Positions 34,681 to 45,696 of a DNA stretch of 64,000 nucleotides are shown here, piece by piece; position 1 is the first letter of the stretch; each line of letters starts with the position of its first letter. The translations under genes and the position numbers were made by a program. Under the pieces are notes generated by a model, which saw only the letters and a list, made by a program, of their open reading frames with translations, was not told the DNA's origin and searched no databases. Origin of the DNA: Sympetrum striolatum (taxonomy: Eukaryota > Arthropoda > Insecta > Odonata > Libellulidae); contig CANPUZ010000050.1 of assembly GCA_947579665.1 (NCBI GenBank), forward strand, positions 1,054,001 through 1,118,000, read 5' to 3'.

Positions 34681-35044
34681 TATGAAACTATCTTAAATAA
34701 TCATACATTATAGTCTTATAAATTCCAAAATTATTTGCACTGAGAGGAAGTATGAAATTATCAATGTATTTGAACATAATATTGAAACTATAATAAGATG
34801 TATTCAGATACAAGAACATAATTAACCGTTGTTTAATGACATATTTTTTATCTGTAGTTTCAAGACAACGCCACGATCACACAATCATTTCCCCATACAC
34901 TCTAATCTGATTCCATTAATCGCCGATTCTCTTTCTAGATTTGAATACCAATTTATACCGAATGATTCCTAAGGAGAGAGATATTGTATGTAAGCTATAG
35001 CCAAATGTCGGAGTAAAAGAGCCTTCATTGGTCCTCTCTCATTT

Positions 35045-35215
35045 TTATTATTTTCTGTCCATTTGATCCTCCTTCTCTCTCTTTCTTCACCCTGCCATCC
35101 TCTTCGCATTATCCGTCTCTCTCGTCCATCATTCTCCTCCTCCCTCAAATCAATCAGTTTCTCCCCATTGTCCTCCTCTCTCCTCTCTTTCGTCCTCTTT
35201 ACTCCTCTACGACTT
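35045..35215 (+). repeat. Polypyrimidine-rich tract
   Basis: The plus strand is almost entirely C and T in long stretches (CTCTCTCTTTCTTCACCC and similar). The 99- and 117-codon frames over it on the two strands are low-complexity by-products. Confidence 0.7.
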
Positions 35216-35689
35216 CCGGGATTTCCTCGAAGTCTTCTCTCGGCGATCTCCCCTACTTCTGAGCCTCGCATAATTCCTTTCGGGATGAAGGGTCCGTGGT
35301 TTTCGACCGCCTGTTTCAGCATTCGCTCACCGTTAGTTCTTTCCGTTTGTTTTCCCCCCTAAAGTGGGTGCTTGCATTTTGAAGGGTACCTCAACGAAAT
35401 GGAATAGTCCCTAAGTAAGTTAGAGTCGGATAATTAGATGTTAATTGTGTTCAATTACTGAATGGGTGGTATTTTGTTCTGTTCATTATTAGATAATCGT
35501 ATTTGAATACTGATTAGGCTTTCAATGCTTGTGTCCTTTATTCTAACGCATAGATTAGCTCCTGAAAAATTGATTACTCCAGAAGTTATTCTGGGAAACT
35601 GTTTCAATGCATGAGAATACAGAATTAATTGCAGATCACCAAAAACGGGGAATATAATCGCCAAGGTTTGCTGTGTACTGTATTTATTA

Positions 35690-36006
35690 ATTTAAACGCT
35701 GCAAGTTGGTATGATTACCAGGTGGCAACGGTTGAGGGGGATATAACAGTACAATCTGTCCGGCATTCGCCCAAGGACGGGAGGGAAACCCCTCCAAAAA
35801 CCTCCCGTGGACAGTTCACATCTTAACAGTAGCAATAGGCCCAATTAGTACAACAAGTCAAATAAACAATATACAGACACCTCCACCAAACACAGATACA
35901 TTCGGCTTTTACATATTTAATTGCACTACATGGAACTATTTTCTTATTCTAAGGATAACTAGTGATTAAAACTATGCCTTATACATACATACATATAACA
36001 ATTTAA
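35690..36006 (-). other. Probable 3' UTR/tail of CR1-like element
   Basis: On the minus strand this follows the RT C-terminal stop. It includes a short TATG tetranucleotide run (35978-35992) of the kind found near CR1/L2 tails. A GC-richer segment at 35720-35820 contains a small palindrome around GGAGGGGTTTCCCTCC-like sequence. The element end is not precisely placed. Confidence 0.35.
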
Positions 36007-36009
36007 TTT

Positions 36010-36420
36010 TTATAATCTTCTAAGCCTATTTTTTAAATTTTTAACATTCACCGGCATTGGATTGAGAAGTTCTCCAGGTAATGCATTCCATTCCCTTCTA
36101 TTGATAAAAGAATATTTCAACACATCGGTTTTCTGTTCACGCTCCTTTATTTTTAAAATGTGATCGCCGCGCCCTCTATAGTTCGGAGAATAGAACCTCC
36201 CTCGTAGTTCGTCACATCCATCTTTGGAATTCCACGCGTTAAATACTCCGGATAACCTAGATATCTTCCGTCTTGACGATAACGATTCCCATCCTAGCTG
36301 ATCTAACATTTTACTAACACTTTCGTCCTTCTTGTACTTTCCGGTTACGTACCTAGCCGCCTTTCTTTGCACGCCTTCGAGTTTATTATTTAGACCCACT
36401 TCGTGCGGGTCCCAAACATG
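36010..36420 (-). pseudogene. CR1-like ORF2, RT C-terminal part
   Basis: The frame reads HVWDPHEVGLNNKLEGVQRK, then AARYVTGKYKKDESVSKMLD and QLGWESLSSRRKISRL, and ends near NVKNLKNRLRRL. HVWDPH followed by LE.VQRKAARYV is a hallmark of the RT C-terminus of CR1/L2-like elements. It directly abuts the endonuclease part, so the RT catalytic core has been deleted. Confidence 0.85.
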
Positions 36421-36436
36421 CTATACTGAAAGGTAT

Positions 36437-37231
36437 CTACGTCTTTGTGTCTCCTGACCTTTTAGAAACATCCCACTTAAGGAGGAGCTCTACTGCCTTG
36501 TGATCGCTTATTCCCGGAATTGGTTTGGTTCCTATCAGTGATTCTAATGGCTTTATGAGAAAAACGTCCAGTATGTTCAACTCCCTGGTGGGCTCCTTGA
36601 CTACCTGAGTAAGACCCCCTTCGCGAATTATACTGTTAACGAGTTCTTGCGCTTTGCCCCCTCCCTCCGCGTTCCCTTCCCAGCAAATTTTTGGCAGATT
36701 AAGATCACCTGCTATGACGGTGAAGTTATTATTCATATTCCTAGTGCATAGGTCGTTAAGGATGCTCAATACATGAGTATCGCCGCTAGGGGTGCTATAC
36801 GCGATTATTACGACGAGCACTCTCTCATTCTGCGGATTTGTGATTTGAACCCCTAGCATCTCGCAATCATCGCGTATCCATTCAAGATTACTATGTAGTT
36901 CATCAGAAACGCAAGCAAAAACCCCTCCACCACGCGAACCACGATCTCTTCTATAAATTGCAAAACCTGACGGAAAAACTTCGCTCGAATTAATATCCTT
37001 ACGCAACCAAGACTCCGTTCCTAATATGATATCCGGATTAGAATCTTCAATTAATTTCGAAAACATTTGCCTTTTTTTGTTAAGGCTTCTGCAGTTTACC
37101 TGGAGAATTTTCAAACCGTTACCTTCGTCAAAAGTTCGTATGTATATATCTACGCCGTCCTCCTTATCAGGCTCTTCACTTGTTAGCCTATTCGTCGTGT
37201 CATGGGTGATATATACATTCTCTCCGTCCAT
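36437..37231 (-). pseudogene. CR1-like ORF2, apurinic-type endonuclease domain
   Basis: About 264 residues hold the APE endonuclease motifs in order: LQVNCRSLNKK, ILGTESWLRKD, YRRDRGSRGGGVFACV, VIAGDLNLPKICW, NILDVFLIK and ISDHKAVELLL. This domain nicks target DNA for target-primed reverse transcription in non-LTR elements. The frame itself is intact, but it stops right after the domain, where an internal deletion joins it to the RT C-terminus, so ORF2 is non-functional. Confidence 0.9.
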
Positions 37232-38054
37232 CACGCTGTCCCCATATCCACCGCTATTCCTCCTCCGTCCTCCTTTTTTCTCTCCTCTGGGCCATCTTTC
37301 TAGTTTCCCTGCTTCAATGACCTGGAGATGGAATCTGAGAGGCAGTTACTGAATTTAAAAGACCCCCTCCTATTTAAATGTAAACCATCCCTTCCCAAGT
37401 CCCACTCACTAACCCACTTATTTGGATTTACAAAATTTATCCCCTTACTTTTACAAACCCATTCAATACCCCTATTTATATAATCAATTTTACCCGGAGA
37501 AACATCTTTCCTTTTAATTATCCCACTTACAATTATTTTAGCCCTACTGAATGTTTTTTGGCAACATTGCACAAATCATGAATTTCCCCAACTACGTGGT
37601 CACTACTTTTAGCACTTTTTACGTTATTTGTCCCAACATGAATTACTACCACTTTTTCCCCTCTATCTTCCCCCATCCTTTCAATTCTATCCTTTAATTG
37701 CTCAGCCCTGATTCCCGGCAAACATTCAACAACAGCACCCTTACGTTTACTTCCATCCCCGCTAAACCTTAGCATCGAATCTCCCATCACCAGAACATCG
37801 TTAAAAGATTGAGTGTTTAACTTCACCTTTGGTTGGTCCTTCTCGTTGAACTCGCTAGTATTTAGTCTAGCCTTCAGCTCCTGATTCTCCGCCGTTAGTC
37901 TCATAACCTTCTCCTTCTCCCTTTCCAACTCCTCTTGCAGCCTCTGAATCTCGCAGTCCTCCTCGCGGCTTTTCTTTTCCCTCTTCTTGATGCAGTTGCT
38001 GCATCGCCAGTCGTCTTCGACGCAATCCTCTACTCTAAGGAGACAACTGAAATA

Positions 38055-38386
38055 AATTAATTAAAAAATTAATTTAAAAAGAAAAAACTCCTATTGCCGT
38101 AAATCAACCAAGTAAGAAAACACTGTGACTTACCTTGGGGTGGTTCCACTGCTTCATCTGGAGAGTCCAACGTTGCAGGGGAACACCGGTTTTGGACACT
38201 ATATACGTATTTCGGAAACTAAGTTTCCATCCTCAGTAGCTATGTCCACAACCGGTGTTCCCCTGCAACGTTGGACTCTCCAGATGAAGCAGTGGAACCA
38301 CCCCAAGGTAAGTCACAGTGTTTTCTTACTTGGTTGATTTACGGCAATAGGAGTTTTTTCTTTTTAAATTAATTTTTTAATTAATT
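38055..38386. mobile_element. Foldback element with perfect 137-bp arms
   Basis: The arms 38055-38191 and 38250-38386 are exact reverse complements by eye. The 58-base centre contains a hammerhead ribozyme motif. Each arm has a donor-like CCAAGGTAAGTCACAG and AT-rich outer ends. The insertion splits the CR1-like zinc-finger coding sequence. Inverted terminal segments with a hammerhead motif are known from Penelope-like elements, so this may be an inverted pair of such terminal segments. The perfect arms imply recent origin or ongoing correction. Confidence 0.8.
38194..38247 (-). ncRNA. Candidate type I hammerhead ribozyme
   Basis: On the minus strand the order is GGACA, TAG, CTA, then the core CTGAGGA, which matches CUGANGA. 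Stem II follows as GGAAAC/GTTTCC with loop TTA, then GAAA. Stem III is the palindrome ATACGTAT including the last A of GAAA, then A as the cleavage-site base, then TAG, which pairs with CTA, and TGTCC, which pairs with GGACA. Every invariant core position is satisfied. The loopless palindromic stem III is the form reported for Penelope-like retroelement hammerheads, which may act as dimers. Activity is inferred, not shown. Confidence 0.8.
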
Positions 38387-38599
38387 ACTAACAGCCGTGT
38401 ACTTTTCCTTCTTCCATTACAACTGAAATGAAATGACTTTTTGCAATCACCACAGTGCACACCGTTTCTGACACTCTTATTGCATGCTACGCATTTAGGC
38501 AAAACTTGACCTGACTTCCCTGCCATTTTCCCTTTCACTTTCTCGGAGCTCATAAGGCAAGTCCTTTCACCTCGAGCGCAGGTAGCAGAATGAGGTATT

Positions 38600-41500
38600 G
38601 CTAGTTATTTATATATATTTAGGTATATAAACGAGTGAGCTACTACTGATTATTTTATCAGATTAGACATTGATAATTTGGTGATGAAAATCTTCGGAAT
38701 CTTATTTTAGACAAATACTCAATTTATTGATGCTAAAGATTATTATTTGGGCTGCTTTACCTTAAATTGCTTAGAAATTGGCTGAATTACAAGTAATATT
38801 GAGTTATTTCGTTACTTTAAAGAAGTATTGAATTGTTGCAAATCAATTTTGGTCATTTTTTTAGTGTCCTTGATAGTTTTCCGTCCAGCCATAAAGTTGA
38901 ACATAGCCCTCGTTTTTATTTGTAATTTAGTTTTAAAAGGTTCGACGAAATAAATCGCAACTTGCTGTGATATTATTAAATAGTCCTCAAATAAATTACT
39001 TATCTTCTTAAATTTCTTATTTGATAAGAAATATAAAAATAAATTGGTAAGAATTTAAATGTCCTTGTTTCATGCATAACTGTTTCTAATTGATACACTT
39101 TTTTCTTTACAGGTAAGTTCATTGTTCCTTTCAACACCTTTAATGAATCAAAAAAAACATTGAAGTGGAGGTGGTGAGTAGTTATTAGCGATTCTAAGTA
39201 TTAATACCTCTTTATTTATTATGAACATAAGTGATATCTCTAACACGGAGAAAAATAGCTAAGCAACTTTTTAATTCACCAATTTTTCACTAGTTTTTGA
39301 ACAATGACTATGACGAATATATTGGCGGATATCTACGCATGTACGAATGAGCCAATATTTCAAATATATCCAGAAAGATAGTAAAGTAACTTATTGTAGT
39401 TTTTTGATAAGTACTTTGGTAGTTTCCGATTGTATTTATAAATACTTGCGGATTCGGTACCCTAGTCAACAAATGTAGGTTCTAAACGAAGTATATTCCT
39501 CAGCTGCGGTATCGCTGTGCTAAACATTTTTTTTCGTTTTGATTCTTCGGAGATATTCATATTTTTACGCGTTGTGATGTAGTTGGCGATAGTTGAGTTT
39601 GCTTTTTAATTTGATTGTTAATGGAAATTATACGTTTTCAATTGCGAATTTTCAATCGAAAATAGTTCGCTTATAAATACAATTTTGTAGAATTTAGTTT
39701 GCCAAAAGAACCTAGCTCACTTAATGTTCTTTCTCCACTTGCTTCGTTTGTTCTCCGCATCTGCACTCCCAATCACTGCCAATAAAAACTATGTAATTTG
39801 AAATGCATCGAATGGAATTGGCCTTGCATCTACAGGAGGCTGTTCTCGCTTATGATGCCACTTCAGCCAATTCCACTCTTTCCGCACTGACGTCTGAGAA
39901 TCCACGCACATTGCCATAACTGGAGGGTCGTTTCGGAAGCTCGTTTGAGAGTCTATTTTCCTTCAGATGGACGCAAACCGCGTTTGCCGAGAGCTCTCAA
40001 GAAGGGCAAAGAGGAGGTAATAGTGATTTAGCGATCGAAGCGAGGAGGGACCGTGTGTAGGGGAGACCGGAAGTGCCTGAGGTGGTGGAGTGAGGGTGCG
40101 CTTCATTTATCCCCTCTCCAGAAAACCTTTGCTTCCACCCTTTCTCCTGACAAGGCCCTCGCGAAAATAGACTCATTTTTTGGGCAAACACGTGTTTATC
40201 TGAGAAGCAATGTGGCTTTTTGGGAGGCTCTTCTTCTCCACCGAAGTCTCGTCTTTTAGAGCACACCGGTGGCAGGCGCTGAGGGTTTATGACGTGGTTC
40301 CAGCTACGCACCAGATGGAAATGTACGGTAGAGGTGGATCCGGGTGGAAATGTACGGTAGAGGTTTACAGGTCATGCTTTCCATATTCTGCCCTTATCAT
40401 TGACGTTGCTGCCCGTTTTGATAATGATTTCTTTATCCAAGGATTTGAGAGAGATTGAGTATTGCAAGTGTATTCTCTCAGATAACATTTTGTTGACGAA
40501 ATCTCAACAGGAATGTGATAGCCATCAATGATAAACTTTTGTGAAAAAAATTCAAGTGGAAAACTTTCCACGTCCACTTATGGGTTTTAGTTGCTCTGAA
40601 AGTTGCGTTGGAGAGAAAATATCAATGTGAATATGACATCGTGTGATGAGTCGTATCATCAGAATCACTCATCCGCATTTTCTTTAGGAGAATAGATTAT
40701 ATGTAAATTGCGGTTTACCGTATTATGATCCTTTCCGATTCAACTGTACCAGTTTACAGTCACTATTTTATTGAATTTATAGGCTAAAAAATACAACACG
40801 GCCCTTATTTGAGACCGAGAATAAGAATTTATGGTTCCGAAATATTTGTTAATGTTAAATAATTGGGAAAAATTATTTTCGTTAGGTATTTTGAATCACA
40901 TTTGTCGTAACTATCAGACTAAACCAATTCCTTTTTTAGAGGTTTCTTTTATTTTGTCACCATCCGGTTTAGGGCAATTAAGCTGTTTAGAAAAGGGTTT
41001 CTAATAATATAAAACCGAAATAAATTAAATACAATATACCTCAATGCAGATTTGATGTCCTTGTTCTTTTTCCCTATCCTACGCTCACATACACCCACGA
41101 TATGCTCGCTATCAACGCCTCTCTCTCTCTTTCCCCAACTCTTTGCGAAGCTCGTTTTTCTCGGAAATCGCTGATTCGACGGAAGAACCTTTAGCCCAAT
41201 GGTCGGCCTGTTTCTTTACGGTTGCGGATTTATGCTACCGTCTCTGCAGGGAGGAGAGCATTTTTACTTTCTTCATATTCAATTGACTTCGAGGTTTCAA
41301 CTGAAATACATGTTTTGGGGTCCCTAAAACAAGTTTTGAACATTTTCGGAATTATATATGTCTTTATGTTTGTGTGTGCGATTTTGGGCGCACGAACGTA
41401 TAAACTATTAGTCTTATCAAAACAAACTTTAAATATAGTACTGTGGTAGGTGCTGTCAGAGTTGATAAGTTTTTGGAGTAAATCGGTTAACCGGAAGTCG

Positions 41501-41865
41501 AGCTTTATTCGTCGAAGCATATTTCCGGTTTTAAAAATCTCTCCATTTAATATGATATTTAGTTGTATTCTATTATTTATTAAAGTTTTAGAGAATGTAA
41601 TTTACTATAACTTTTGTATTAAACATATTTTTGTATCACCGGTTGATTAGAAGGTATTCGTGAAATACTGATAAACTGGAAGTTGCTGATTATTTACTTC
41701 GTGGGCGCTCTGGGCGCTGTGGGCGAAAGGCCAATGTCGTCGTTTTTCATCGAACATGTCCCGAAAAACATTATTTATAATGTTTGTGACGTAAAAGATA
41801 ATATGATATTAAATTAATCACTTATCTTCCAAGTTTAGATTGAATATAGAGTTCGAAAATACTGT
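38600..41865. other. Interval without a supported gene
   Basis: The stretch is mostly AT-rich. A GC-richer stretch at 39700-40350 has a 104-codon minus frame (39997-40311) without recognisable domains. It could be an exon or promoter region, but nothing decides it. A 20-base segment TGGAAATGTACGGTAGAGGT is tandemly duplicated at about 40316 and 40345. A CT-rich run lies near 41120-41145. Confidence 0.4.
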
Positions 41866-41869
41866 CGTA

Positions 41870-42000
41870 GATAAATATTTACATTTTATATATGGAGAAA
41901 GTCATGTGCTGGCCACATCAGATTTTTAAGCAATGTAATGAGAACGGAAATTGGCTGTGGACACAAAATGACCCTCTCTTGGTCGAACCTGCGACATGTT
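41870..42000 (-). repeat. Dispersed repeat also at 14.2 kb, plus B-box motif
   Basis: About 60 bases are the inverted match of 14219-14280 (CATGTGCTGGCCACATCAGA). A module-like TTGGTCGAACCTGCGAC lies just after, at about 41980. Confidence 0.55.
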
Positions 42001-42715
42001 TTTGAACCAAATGGAATCATATATTTTGACAAATAGTTTTTAATAAATTTTAATAATTAATTTTTTTATTGTACCGTGTTGTTGATTCATAAGCATAACT
42101 AACGGTGATTTACGAACTTATTTTCCGAATTAGACCTTTAAAGCCGGTACCATTGAGAAGAAGCTTTATCATTCAATAAACTTTAATGCCCCTTATTTGA
42201 AGTAGTAACCGAGATTTAAATGTAATAAATGGAAAGATTACTTAATCTCCTTTAATTTGGTACCAAATTCATCCCCTCATTTTTTCTTATTTATCTGCGA
42301 GCCACTTGCAAGTATTTCCGCGAGGTTTCGGAAACACGAAGTTTTAAACACATTAAGACTCCCTTTCAGTGTTACCAGAGTGCACCAGAAAGAAATCTGT
42401 AGATTCTGCTACGCATTCGTAATCTTTTTCGGTCCATTCCGCTTCGCTGTGGATTAAAAAAAAGAGAAGTTGGTTCCGCGTTCCGGCGCAAGAGGGCGAC
42501 GGGTGAAAGATCCGCAAAATGTCCATTCATTGACACTTGTAGGCCGCCATAGTAGTTTTAGAATATCCCGTGGCAGCTCCATTCAATGGCCTTTCTCTCT
42601 CTTTCTTTCTATCTCTCGAATAGTTCCAAACTTCCCCAGGAGATGGCGAAAAACTGTGTCATCGCTTCGAACATACGGGAGATTCGTCGCTTATTTAAAT
42701 TTGCAGCTTCTAGAA

Positions 42716-42885
42716 TTTTTTTTTAATTTCTTTTTAAATTTATTTACTGATATATTTATTCATTTATGTGTTCACTTATTAAATCATTTAAGCATCAATT
42801 TATTTATCCTTTTATATCATTGCTTATTCATTCGTTCATTTATTCGTATAATTATTCATATATTTATTTATTCAAAGGTTCACGC
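42716..42885 (+). repeat. Degenerate ATTT/ATTC low-complexity tract
   Basis: Irregular repeats of TTTATT, ATTCATT and similar words dominate. They generate the hydrophobic C-terminal half of a 165-codon frame (42470-42967), which is therefore not accepted as a gene. Confidence 0.7.
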
Positions 42886-43251
42886 ACAGTTTTGGCACCA
42901 TTTTATGTCCATCGGAAGCATTTTGAAAGCCTCTCTTCCAATTAGTTTCGATGAGTTCCATGAATAAGAAGTGTCTACTCAACGTCATACTTGCCCTTCA
43001 AATCCCAGCGCTAGCAGTTATTCTCTTCGGTCTGCTTGAGGATGTTTCTTCAACGTTGTATGAGTTATGCTTTTGCCCTTTTTAGGCCCAATTGATAGCG
43101 GAAGAGTCCACGAGTCTAAAATGCGACACATACACTCTCAAGCCCAACAATGGAACAAAAGATCTTAAAGCCTAACCCGTGAACCTTCTTCGTGGACATT
43201 AATGCCATTGTAGAAAGGGATCGAAATTACTAATCGAAATCGAAAGGGATT

Positions 43252-43294
43252 AAAGAAATATCCCGCACTTTTATAAAGGTGCGGGATTTCTTTC
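43252..43294. repeat. Strong hairpin
   Basis: AAAGAAATATCCCGCAC pairs with GTGCGGGATTTCTTT across a TTTTATAAAG loop, with a 2-base bulge. The GC-rich part stands out in AT-rich DNA. No role can be assigned. Confidence 0.65.
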
Positions 43295-43439
43295 TTGCTT
43301 TATCCGATTACCGGGAAGCATGACTCGGATCGCCGACAAAGACGGCTTTTGGAGGTTTCAAACCTCTAATTCATTAACAGCCGTGTTCCAAATTTTCTTT
43401 CTTTACAGCTCATAAAGATGGTAAATTTTCTAGATAAGT

Positions 43440-43740
43440 TCGATAAAAATAATATAAAATGAATGTGTTGGAATTAAAAGGATCGATTGATGCATTGTTG
43501 GGAAAGCTTATTTACGTCGCTGCTGCCAACAATGGCTCATACTTCGTAATATTCGCGAGGGATATTGTTGTCGACTTCACCCAATAATGTCGACGAAAGG
43601 GAAGTTGTGTTTTTTCTTACCGCCATAAAAGTTCCAAAGCGATGCGAATTAGAAAAACGTTTTGTAGTTCGAATAATTGAACTCATTAATGTAGCACCAA
43701 TTTGAGTTACGATGAGGTGTTGACTCGTCCGTTAAAACTG
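43440..43740 (+). repeat. Left arm of a large imperfect inverted repeat
   Basis: The blocks TGTGTTGGAATTAAAAGG, GATGCATTGTTGGGAAAG, GCGAGGGATATTGTTGTCGA and CACCAATTTGAGTTACGATG recur, reverse-complemented and in the same order, at 44345-44560. About 100 extra bases sit between the third and fourth blocks here. The two arms are diverged copies of one dispersed sequence in opposite orientation. Confidence 0.7.
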
Positions 43741-44344
43741 AAAATCTTCAACTTATTATGTTTGAAATATAATTTTAAGTACGATGCCGTAAACATAGCT
43801 AAAAAATGTAAAGAGCTGATATATAGTTTTGAAGGTAGTCTCCAAAAAAATTAAATTTCAAATTGGCCTCAAAGATTTGGGAAAATTCAGAACGTACATT
43901 CTTTAAATTTGAAGTTTAATTCTACCTAAATAGAAGCAGCTGTGACAAAAAATATCTTTGCGGACATATTTGACACAAATTTCGACATTTAATTTACCAA
44001 ATATATTGACTTTAGTATTAAATGCCAAATTTGGATTTGAAGGACAGTTTAAGATGAATAGATTCTCTCTTTCCTGATAATTGGTTTTTTAATTGAACTT
44101 TCTTTCTCTTTTTTTTTAGAACTGGTACGTCTTCAGACCGAAGGATAAACACTCCCATTCGGTGAGTACAATGTTTCATTCGCTTCTTACGATTTCCGGT
44201 TATATTATCCAATTTCATTAGCTTCTGATTAATAGTTTCTTTAACCGACGAAAATCATTTGTTACCACAGCTGCTTCAACTCATTATGAATAACACTATT
44301 AAGCTTCAAAAACTTTAACTTCTTGAATTTGATCATAATATTTG

Positions 44345-44560
44345 AGGTGTATTAAAATAAGTCAAAACTTAGTTGTAACTCAAATTGGTGATATCCTCGT
44401 TACTAGGCGAAGTCGACAACAATATCCCTCGCGAGTATTAAAAAGTATGACCCATTGTTGGAAGCCGCGGTGTAATAAAGCGTTTCCAACAATGCATCCC
44501 GCAATCGCTTCAATTCCAACGCACTCATTAATTTTTAAGCAAGTCTACCACAAGTACACT
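44345..44560 (-). repeat. Right arm of the inverted repeat
   Basis: This is the reverse complement of the left-arm blocks (GTAACTCAAATTGGTGATAT, CGACAACAATATCCCTCGCG, CCAACAATGCATCCCGCAAT). The 92-codon frame over it (44342-44620) is not supported as a gene. Confidence 0.65.
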
Positions 44561-44849
44561 TCATCGGCTGTATACAGTAAAATAACGATATCTAAAGGAA
44601 GAAATTGTTGGTTATTTTAGTGTTCATGGAAAATTTTTTTAAAACTGTGCGTGGTGAACAAATTTCACGACATCGGCTCAATTTATTTAAAAATAAGACA
44701 CGATTAACTGAGTCAATGCTACCGAAACCTTGGAAAAGGTATATGGTAAACTAATATTGATTCGAAATACAATTATATCTTCTTAAATTATAAAAAAACA
44801 GTTTAATCCAACCTGAAAAACAGGCCCTACGGAAACCACAAAGAAATCC

Positions 44850-45330
44850 ACGAAGATTATCCTTGGTTCGACGCTAGTTCAGGGCAAATATACTCATATT
44901 CTAAATGCATTGCGACGATTTTTAAGATTTTTACTTTGAACCCTTTCCTGATAATATACAAGCTTAAAACTCTGCATGTCATTAAATATCATAAATAAAT
45001 TTCATATGCGCTGCTTTAAGTTTCGCTGATTGTCCTTGGTTCGATCCCAGAGAGCCATTTACATTACCCTATGCATTTCAGATGGGAATAATGGAGTCTC
45101 ATTTCAGGACCTCCCCGGTATGATATGGACTTCAAACTTTGCATTAATTAAGATCAGGTCCTAACAAGTTATAATGTTTATTCGTATAATAGTTCCTGGG
45201 TTCGACACCAGGCATCTACAAAAAATAGAAATTGCTACGATTTTAAAGATTTTTTTAACCTCTTCCCGATGACGTTGAAACTTAAAACTTGGCATTTGAA
45301 TAAAGATTATAAATGCATTTAATGTTTGCA
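44850..45330 (+). repeat. Modular repeat, three ~165-bp units
   Basis: ATCCTTGGTTCGACGCTAG at about 44862, GTCCTTGGTTCGATCCCAGA at about 45033 and GTTCCTGGGTTCGACACCAG at about 45193 mark units 160-171 bases apart. They match the 20.2-kb array in the same orientation. Confidence 0.75.
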
Positions 45331-45696
45331 GTATGCAAGCTACTTTTGCTCGCAATAGATACATCTGTAGGGGATCAAAATCATAACCATGGTCCACAAG
45401 TAAGTAAGTAGTAATTTTTTTTATTCCATCTTAAAGAGAATACAAACAAAATTTTAAAAAATTATTCAACACTGTGATGGAATTAGGTACTCTATACGTA
45501 AAAACCTTATTCAAGTGTCACTGACTTGACCCAAATCAAAAATCGATGACGTTAATAAAGGTTTATGCTAAAATTTATTAAATCATGATTTGGAAAAAAT
45601 CTTGCTTTTTCGATTTCGAGCGAAAGTTTTCATACTTGCATTTCGATATCTTTCAAAAATTTGACAAAATAAGATAATAGAGAGGGTTCCAATTCA

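Larger units (their letters stand above)
37300..38526 (-). pseudogene. CR1-like ORF1: zinc finger plus SGNH esterase, broken
   Basis: It starts with MAGKSGQVLPKCVACNKSVR, then VHCGDCKKSFHFSC. After the foldback insertion at 38055-38386 it resumes with VEDDWRCSNCIKKREKK, which completes a PHD-like cysteine/histidine finger. A coiled-coil-like stretch follows (EELEREKEKVMRLTAENQEL). The SGNH/GDSL-type esterase has VLVMGDSMLR, VVVIHVGTNNV and WDLGRDGLHLNRRG. Zinc finger plus esterase is the known ORF1 layout of CR1 elements. A one-base frameshift near 37555 and the foldback make it a pseudogene. ORF1 lies upstream of ORF2 on the minus strand, as expected. Confidence 0.85.

Noticed and set aside
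35063..35362. Frames of 99 and 117 codons on opposite strands
   Set aside because: They are low-complexity products of the polypyrimidine tract.
39997..40311. 104-codon minus-strand frame in a GC-richer stretch
   Set aside because: There is no domain, no clear splice context, and a similarly long frame exists on the other strand.
42470..42967. 165-codon plus-strand frame
   Set aside because: Its second half is produced by a degenerate ATTT/ATTC tract and the first half has no recognisable motif.
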